A DNA stretch of 64,000 bases from Sphingomonas yunnanensis (GTDB lineage: Bacteria > Pseudomonadota > Alphaproteobacteria > Sphingomonadales > Sphingomonadaceae), in the NCBI RefSeq assembly GCF_019898765.1, contig NZ_JAIOKB010000003.1, forward strand, positions 186,001 to 250,000, in the 5' to 3' direction. The notes beneath the pieces were generated by a model, which worked only from the letters and a program-made list of their open reading frames with translations, did no database searches and was not told the origin of the DNA. The translations under genes and the position numbers were made by a program. Below are positions 59,346-64,000 of the stretch, one piece after another. Position 1 is the first letter of the stretch, and each line of letters opens with the position of its first letter.

Positions 59346-61346
59346 ATGGGGACGGGACGGATGCTCGCGTGGCTGTCGGCCGCGCTCAGCGCGGGGGTGC
59401 TCGCGGCGCTGGCACCAGCACAGGCGCCGGTGAAGCCCAGCGCGCCGACCGTGGCACAGCCCGCCGCCCCCGCGGCGCCGGTCTCGCCCTCGACCGGTCG
59501 CGCGCTCACCGGCGCGGACGTGACCGCCTGGCTCGACGGCTACATGCCCTACGCGCTCCACAGCGGCGACATCGCCGGCGCGGTGGTGACGGTGGTGCGC
59601 GAGGGCCAGGTGATCGCCGCGCGCGGCTACGGCTATGCCGACGTCGCCAAGCGCCGCCCGGTCGACCCGAACCTCACGCTGTTCCGACCCGGCTCGGTCT
59701 CGAAGCTCGTCACCTGGACCGCGGTGATGCAGCAGGTCGAGGCCGGGAAGCTCGACCTCGACGCCGACGTCAACCGCTACCTCGATTTCGCCATCCCCGC
59801 CTTTCACGGGCAACCGATCACGCTACGCCAGATCATGACCCACACCGCCGGGTTCGAGGAGGCGAACAAGAAGCTGATCACCTATGACGCGCGCGACGTC
59901 GAGCCGATCGGCGCCTATCTCAAGCGCCACATCCCCACGCGCGTCTACGCGCCGGGCACGACGCCGGCCTATTCGAACTGGGCGACGACGCTGGCAGGCT
60001 ATATCGTCGAGCGAGTCAGCGGCATGCCGTTCGACGACTATGTCGAGGAACGCATCTTCCGTCCGCTCGACATGCGCACCGCGAGCTTCCGCCAGCCGCT
60101 CCCGCCGCGTCTGCGCCCGCTGATGGCGCGGGGCTATCCGCTCGGCTCGGGCGATCCCAAGCCGTTCGAGATCGTCGTGCCCGGCCCGGCCGGCTCGCTC
60201 TCCGCCTCGGGGCTCGACATGGCCAAGTTCATGATCGCGCATCTCGACGGCGGGCGCGGCGTGCTGCGCCCCGAGACCGCGGCGCTGATGCACGAAAGCC
60301 CGCTCGCCCAGGTGAACCCGCGCTCGCTGATCCCGCCGCTCAACCGCATGGAGCTGGGCTTCTTCGAGACCAACATCAACGGCCGCCGCGTGATCGCGCA
60401 CCTGGGCGACACCAACCAGATGCACACCTCGCTCCACCTCTTCCTGGCGGAGCGCACGGGCCTGTACGTCTCGTTCAACTCGGCCGGGCGCGACGGCGCG
60501 GCGCATGTCGCGCGCGGGCAGCTGTTCCAGGACTTCGCCGACCGCTACTTCCCCGGCGCGACGCTGCCGGCCGGGCGCGTCGACGCGGCCACCGCGCGCC
60601 GGCACGCCGCGGCGCTCGCCGGCCACTGGCAGGTGAGCCGCACGTCCTTCACCAACTTCGTCGACGTCGCCAATCTGTTCGGCCAGGCCGAGGTGGGCGC
60701 CGACGCGCAGGGTCGACTGGTCATCCCCTCGGTCAAGGGCGCCAACGGCGTGCCGGTCAGCTGGGTCGAGGTCGCGCCCTATGTCTGGCGCGACCCCGCC
60801 GGGCACGACCGGCTCGCGGCGCAGTTGGTCGACGGCAAGCCGGTACGCTGGAGCTTCGACCTCGTCTCTCCCTTCATGGTGTGGGACCGCGTGCCTGCCT
60901 ATCGCGACGCCGCCTGGCTGCTCCCCGCGCTCTACGCCAGCCTCGCGGTGCTGCTGTTCACCGCGCTGTTCTGGCCCGCCAACTGGTACCTGCGGCGGCG
61001 CTACCAGGCCGCCGCGCCGCTCGCCGGCGTGTCGCTGCGCGCGGCGCGCGCGGCGCGGGTGATGGCGCTGGCGGTGCTGCTGGTGCTGGGCGGCTGGTTC
61101 TGGCTGATCTCGGTCCTGTTCGGCGACACCGCGCCGGGCGACGCCGCGCTGACGCTGCTACAGCTCGCGAGCATCGTCGTGTTCGTCGGCGCGGTCGGCA
61201 TCGCGGCCTGGAACGCGGTCGTGACGTGGCGCGGCGACCGGCCGTGGACGCGCAAGCTGTGGGCGGCGCTGCTGCTGCTCGCCACCCTGGTGGTGCTGTG
61301 GGTCGCCGCGGCCTTCCACCTGCTCGCGCTGACGGTGTTCTACTGA
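59346..61346 (+). CDS. Serine hydrolase (beta-lactamase/class C fold) with membrane C-terminus
   Basis: 666 residues from ATG 59346, with GCGGAGG upstream. Signal peptide, then an Ala/Pro-rich linker (about 26-50). The penicillin-binding-like domain has S117-V-S-K (SxxK nucleophile), the AYSNW motif (YxN) and a late HLGDTNQMH in the KTG position. After a lipocalin-like region (about 430-525) come four membrane helices to the end. Related enzymes act as D-amino-acid amidases, DD-peptidases or esterases on D-containing peptides. First of four plus-strand genes; its stop overlaps the epimerase start by one base. Confidence 0.88.
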   Translation: MGTGRMLAWLSAALSAGVLAALAPAQAPVKPSAPTVAQPAAPAAPVSPSTGRALTGADVTAWLDGYMPYALHSGDIAGAVVTVVREGQVIAARGYGYADVAKRRPVDPNLTLFRPGSVSKLVTWTAVMQQVEAGKLDLDADVNRYLDFAIPAFHGQPITLRQIMTHTAGFEEANKKLITYDARDVEPIGAYLKRHIPTRVYAPGTTPAYSNWATTLAGYIVERVSGMPFDDYVEERIFRPLDMRTASFRQPLPPRLRPLMARGYPLGSGDPKPFEIVVPGPAGSLSASGLDMAKFMIAHLDGGRGVLRPETAALMHESPLAQVNPRSLIPPLNRMELGFFETNINGRRVIAHLGDTNQMHTSLHLFLAERTGLYVSFNSAGRDGAAHVARGQLFQDFADRYFPGATLPAGRVDAATARRHAAALAGHWQVSRTSFTNFVDVANLFGQAEVGADAQGRLVIPSVKGANGVPVSWVEVAPYVWRDPAGHDRLAAQLVDGKPVRWSFDLVSPFMVWDRVPAYRDAAWLLPALYASLAVLLFTALFWPANWYLRRRYQAAAPLAGVSLRAARAARVMALAVLLVLGGWFWLISVLFGDTAPGDAALTLLQLASIVVFVGAVGIAAWNAVVTWRGDRPWTRKLWAALLLLATLVVLWVAAAFHLLALTVFY

Positions 61347-62335
61347 TGCTGCGACTCTCCACCGAGACCGCGACGCTGCGGCTGGCGCAGCCCTTCCGCA
61401 TCGCCGGCTATGTCTTCGAGACCGCGGAGGTGCTGGTCGTCACGCTCGACGATGGCACGCACCGGGGGCGCGGCGAAGGCGCCGGCGCTTACTATCTCGG
61501 CGACGATCTCTCGAACATGCTGTCGGACGTGGAGGCGGCGCGCGCGACGATCGAGGCGGGGCCGACGCGCGAGCGGTTGCGCGCGCTGATGCCCGCGGGC
61601 GGGGGGCGCAACGCGGTCGACGCCGCTTTGTGGGAGCTGGAGGCGCGGCGCAGCGGCACGCCGGTGTGGCGGCTCGCGGGGCTGAGCGAGCCACCGCGCG
61701 GGATCGTCACCACTTTCACGGTCAGCGCGGACACGCCCGAGGCGATGGCGGCGGTAGCGCTCGGCTACGCGCGCGCGCGCTCGATCAAGGTAAAGCTGAC
61801 CGGCGAGCTGGCGCTGGACCTCGCGCGCGTCGCCGCGATCCGGGAAGCACGCCCAGACGTGTGGCTCGGCGTCGACGGCAACCAGGGCTTCGCGCGCGCC
61901 GAGCTCGACGCGCTGGTCGCGGGCCTGCTGCCGCACCGCGTGTCCCTGCTCGAGCAGCCGCTCGCGCGCGGCGCCGAGCCCGAGCTCGACGGCTATCGCT
62001 CCGCCATCGCGATCGCGGGCGACGAGAGCCTGCTGACGCTCGACGACGTCGCGGGCGCCGTCGGGCGGTTCGACGTCGTCAACATCAAGCTCGACAAGTG
62101 CGGCGGGCTCACCGAGGGGCTGCTGATGGCAGCCGAGGCGCGCCGGCTCGGGCTGGGCGTGATGGTGGGGACGATGATCGGCACCAGCCTCGCCACCGCG
62201 CCGGGCTTCGTGCTGGGCCAGCTCGCCGATCTGGTCGACCTCGACGGCCCGACCTTCCTCGCCGGGGACCGCGCGCCGAGCGTCCGCTACGACGACGGCC
62301 TGCTCTTCGCCGGTGCCGAGGTATGGGGCGGGTGA
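61346..62335 (+). CDS. Dipeptide epimerase, enolase superfamily
   Basis: 329 residues from ATG 61346 (TGATG overlap with the upstream stop). The capping domain (about 1-110) leads to the barrel. Lys motif SIKVKL (KxK, first catalytic Lys), metal ligands in WLGVDGNQGF (Asp), LLEQPL (Glu) and AGDESLLTLDD (Asp). The second Lys is in VNIKLDKCGGLTEGL. This layout is that of the L-Ala-D/L-Glu epimerase and related dipeptide epimerases. It would interconvert L-L and L-D dipeptides imported by the next gene's transporter. Confidence 0.9.
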   Translation: MLRLSTETATLRLAQPFRIAGYVFETAEVLVVTLDDGTHRGRGEGAGAYYLGDDLSNMLSDVEAARATIEAGPTRERLRALMPAGGGRNAVDAALWELEARRSGTPVWRLAGLSEPPRGIVTTFTVSADTPEAMAAVALGYARARSIKVKLTGELALDLARVAAIREARPDVWLGVDGNQGFARAELDALVAGLLPHRVSLLEQPLARGAEPELDGYRSAIAIAGDESLLTLDDVAGAVGRFDVVNIKLDKCGGLTEGLLMAAEARRLGLGVMVGTMIGTSLATAPGFVLGQLADLVDLDGPTFLAGDRAPSVRYDDGLLFAGAEVWGG

Positions 62336-63606
62336 GCGCCGCCGCGCCGCCCGCGCCGACCTGGTTCGGTCAGCCGCGCGGGCTGACGGTGCTGTTCCTC
62401 ACCAACATGTGGGAGCAATTCTCTTACTACGGGATGCGCGCGCTGCTGGTCTATTACATGACCAAGCAGCTGATGCTGGGGCAGGCGCAGGCCTCGCTGA
62501 TCTACGGCGCCTATACCGCCTGCGCCTATTTCACCCCGATCCTGGGCGGCGTGATCGCCGACCGGCTGCTCGGCAAGCGAAGCGCGATCGTGCTGGGCGG
62601 CGCGATCATGGCGGCGGGTCACTTCATGATGGCCTTCGAGCCGCTCTTCTACGTCGCGCTGGTGACGATCGCGCTCGGCAACGGCCTGTTCCTGCCGAGC
62701 CTGCCGAGCCAGATCGACGACCTCTACGCGGCCGGCGACCCGCGCGTCGGCTGGGCGTACAACGTCTATTACGTCGGGGTGAACATCGGCGGCTTCCTCG
62801 CGCCCTTGCTGTGCGGGACGCTGGGCGAGCTGTACGGCTGGCATTACGGCTTCGGCGCGGCCGGCATCGGGATGGTGGCCGGGCTGGGCATCTACCTTGG
62901 GGGGCAGCGCCACCTGCCCGCGTCGGCACGCGCCGCGCCGGTGCGCCGCGCCGCGCCGCGCGGCCGCTTCACGCGCGAGGTGGCGCTGCTGCTGATCGCG
63001 GTGGCGCTGTGCGTCACCGTCTTCCGCGCCGCCTATGAGCAGGTCGGCAATACCGTCGCACTCTGGGCCGACGCCGGGGTCGATCGCCGCGCCGGCGACG
63101 CGATCGTGCCGATGACCTGGTTCCAGTCGCTCAACCCGTTGTTCGTGATGGCGATGACCCCGCCGCTGCTGGCGCGCTGGCGGCGACGCGCCGAGCGCGG
63201 CGGCGCGGAGCGGCCAGTGCGGCGCATGGCGGTGGGCGCGCTGATCGTCGCGGGCGCCTATCTCCTGCTCGCCGCGCTGGCGGCGCGCGGCGGCGCCTCG
63301 CACTGGCTGTGGCTCGCGCTGTTCTTCGCGCTGCTCACCGTCGGCGAGCTGCACATCCTGCCGACCGGGCTGGGCTTGTTCGCGCGGCTCGCGCCCGCGG
63401 GGCTGGGCGCCACCACCGTGGCGGCCTGGTACCTCGCCACATTCGCGGGCAGCCTCGCCGCCGGGCTGGTCGGCACCGCCTGGACCGCGCTCGGGCACGG
63501 CGCCTTCTTCCTGCTGCTCGCCGGGCTGGCCGGGCTGGCCGCGGCGCTGCTGGCGGCGATCGATCCCGCGTCGATCGCGGTGATCGGGGTCGGCGAGCGG
63601 CGCTGA
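62332..63606 (+). CDS. POT/PTR2-family peptide:H+ symporter
   Basis: 424 residues from GTG 62332 (4-bp overlap with the epimerase stop); ATG 62323 is an alternative. The PTR2 signature appears as FLTNMWEQFSYYGMRALLVYYMT, with the ExxERFxYYG motif reading WEQFSYYG. About 12 membrane helices follow, with GGVIADRLLGKRSAIVLGG and YNVYYVGVNIGGFLAPLLCG. It imports di/tripeptides with protons across the inner membrane. It links the outer-membrane receptor downstream to the cytoplasmic epimerase upstream. Confidence 0.9.
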   Translation: MSAAAPPAPTWFGQPRGLTVLFLTNMWEQFSYYGMRALLVYYMTKQLMLGQAQASLIYGAYTACAYFTPILGGVIADRLLGKRSAIVLGGAIMAAGHFMMAFEPLFYVALVTIALGNGLFLPSLPSQIDDLYAAGDPRVGWAYNVYYVGVNIGGFLAPLLCGTLGELYGWHYGFGAAGIGMVAGLGIYLGGQRHLPASARAAPVRRAAPRGRFTREVALLLIAVALCVTVFRAAYEQVGNTVALWADAGVDRRAGDAIVPMTWFQSLNPLFVMAMTPPLLARWRRRAERGGAERPVRRMAVGALIVAGAYLLLAALAARGGASHWLWLALFFALLTVGELHILPTGLGLFARLAPAGLGATTVAAWYLATFAGSLAAGLVGTAWTALGHGAFFLLLAGLAGLAAALLAAIDPASIAVIGVGERR

Positions 63607-63627
63607 TTTCCGGTTGACTATTCTCCG

Positions 63628-63649
63628 ATCAGGACACTAGCATCCTGAT
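63628..63649. promoter_or_regulatory. ATCAGGA-N8-TCCTGAT operator upstream of TonB receptor
   Basis: Perfect 7-bp arms ATCAGGA (63628-63634) and TCCTGAT (63643-63649) with an 8-bp spacer. A TTGACT at 63614 could be a -35 box, which would put the palindrome across the -10 region. It shares its core with the site at 59284, suggesting one regulator for both. Confidence 0.65.
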
Positions 63650-63671
63650 TGGCAACATCGAGGGGGAAGCG

Positions 63672-64000
63672 ATGAGGAACATTCGTCGTAGCGCGTCGGT
63701 CGCGAGTGCGCTGGCGCTCCTCCTCGGCGGGGCAGCGGCGGCGCAGCAGGCGTCACCCGAAGTCGCGCCGCCCGAACGCGAGACCGTGCAGGTCGACGAC
63801 GTCATCGTAACCGCGCAGAAGCGCGAGCAGCTGCTGTCGGACGTGCCGCAGTCGATGTCGGTGCTCGGCGGCGAGGCGCTGGAGCAGCGCCAGGCGCGCA
63901 CCATCGCCGACTATGCCGCGCTGGTCCCCGGCCTGTCGTTCGAATCGGGCAACCCCGGCCAGACCCGCGTCGTGCTGCGCGGCATCAACGCCGGCGGCGC
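63672..64000 (+). CDS. TonB-dependent receptor, N-terminal part (3' end outside window)
   Basis: 110 codons from ATG 63672, with AGGGGG upstream, running off the window. Signal peptide (SASVASALALLLGGAAAAQQ). TonB box VDDVIVTAQKREQ. The plug domain starts with LLSDVPQSMSVLGGEALEQRQART, then IADYAALVPGLSFESGNPGQ and TRVVLRGINAGG. The consensus VIVTAQKREQ...P.S..V..G..L marks a sphingomonad-type receptor. Position and shared operator tie it to the peptide-use genes upstream, so a peptide-like ligand is inferred. Confidence 0.9.
   Translation, partial: MRNIRRSASVASALALLLGGAAAAQQASPEVAPPERETVQVDDVIVTAQKREQLLSDVPQSMSVLGGEALEQRQARTIADYAALVPGLSFESGNPGQTRVVLRGINAGG

Noticed and set aside
1..64000. 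tRNA, rRNA, CRISPR arrays, insertion sequences and prophage genes
   Set aside because: I looked for CCA-ended cloverleafs, regularly spaced repeats, transposase motifs and phage structural genes and saw none that I could support.

Overview
The window is high-GC DNA whose gene content points to a Sphingomonas-like member of the Sphingomonadales (Alphaproteobacteria). The evidence is four TonB-dependent receptors or their remnants with the DIxVTG-type plug start, an ECF sigma factor paired with an NrsF/DUF1109 anti-sigma factor, host-attachment and BLUF proteins, and many secreted esterases, epoxide hydrolases and peptidases. The taxonomic call is an inference from gene content. I saw no tRNA, rRNA, CRISPR array or intact insertion sequence.

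Layout. 1-4.8 kb: the 3' part of a photolyase, a 2-hydroxyacid dehydrogenase/glycerate 3-kinase pair, a host-attachment protein, a BLUF photoreceptor and a frameshifted GFA-family gene. 4.9-10 kb: two esterases, then a LysR regulator divergent from an aldo/keto reductase. 10-15 kb: a tripartite EmrAB/outer-membrane efflux pump divergent from a TetR gene, with two matching palindromes covering the two start regions. 15-18.7 kb: a hybrid histidine kinase and a cupin. 19-26.4 kb: a TonB receptor, a receptor stub, an M20 peptidase and an Asp/Glu racemase lying between decayed genes (an esterase with several lesions and a flavin oxidoreductase with its middle deleted). 26.4-34 kb: a DUF308 protein, the ECF sigma/anti-sigma pair, a PRC-barrel protein, an epoxide hydrolase, a catalase-like protein, an MRJP/yellow-type beta-propeller and an HSL-type esterase.

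34.9-44.2 kb is the standout. Nine minus-strand genes each overlap the next: myo-inositol-phosphate synthase, HD-fold protein, SAM methyltransferase, Gfo/Idh/MocA oxidoreductase, MBL-fold protein with a zinc ribbon, YcaO, TIM-barrel isomerase, GT4 glycosyltransferase and PIG-L deacetylase. The set is flanked by two Crp/Fnr regulators. Inositol synthase, GT4 and PIG-L together recall the early steps of mycothiol synthesis, but the YcaO, methyltransferase and oxidoreductase make this look like an undescribed pathway to a modified amino-sugar/cyclitol compound.

45-50 kb is a gene-poor stretch with remnants, followed by a 26-bp perfect palindrome, a cobalamin riboswitch, a TonB receptor and a truncated PepSY membrane gene. 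50-57 kb holds a TetR/SDR pair with a strong double operator, a LysR/epoxide hydrolase pair, a TauE/SafE permease, a GNAT enzyme and a secreted Gfo/Idh protein. 57.3-64 kb is a peptide-use locus: M19 dipeptidase and XRE-cupin regulator, divergent from a serine hydrolase, dipeptide epimerase, POT-type transporter and TonB receptor (cut by the window end). Two CAGGA-N8-TCCTG palindromes sit at its two forward promoters.

A short dispersed element (about 66 bp, two conserved boxes a fixed 41 nt apart) occurs at least ten times between genes, always in the same orientation.
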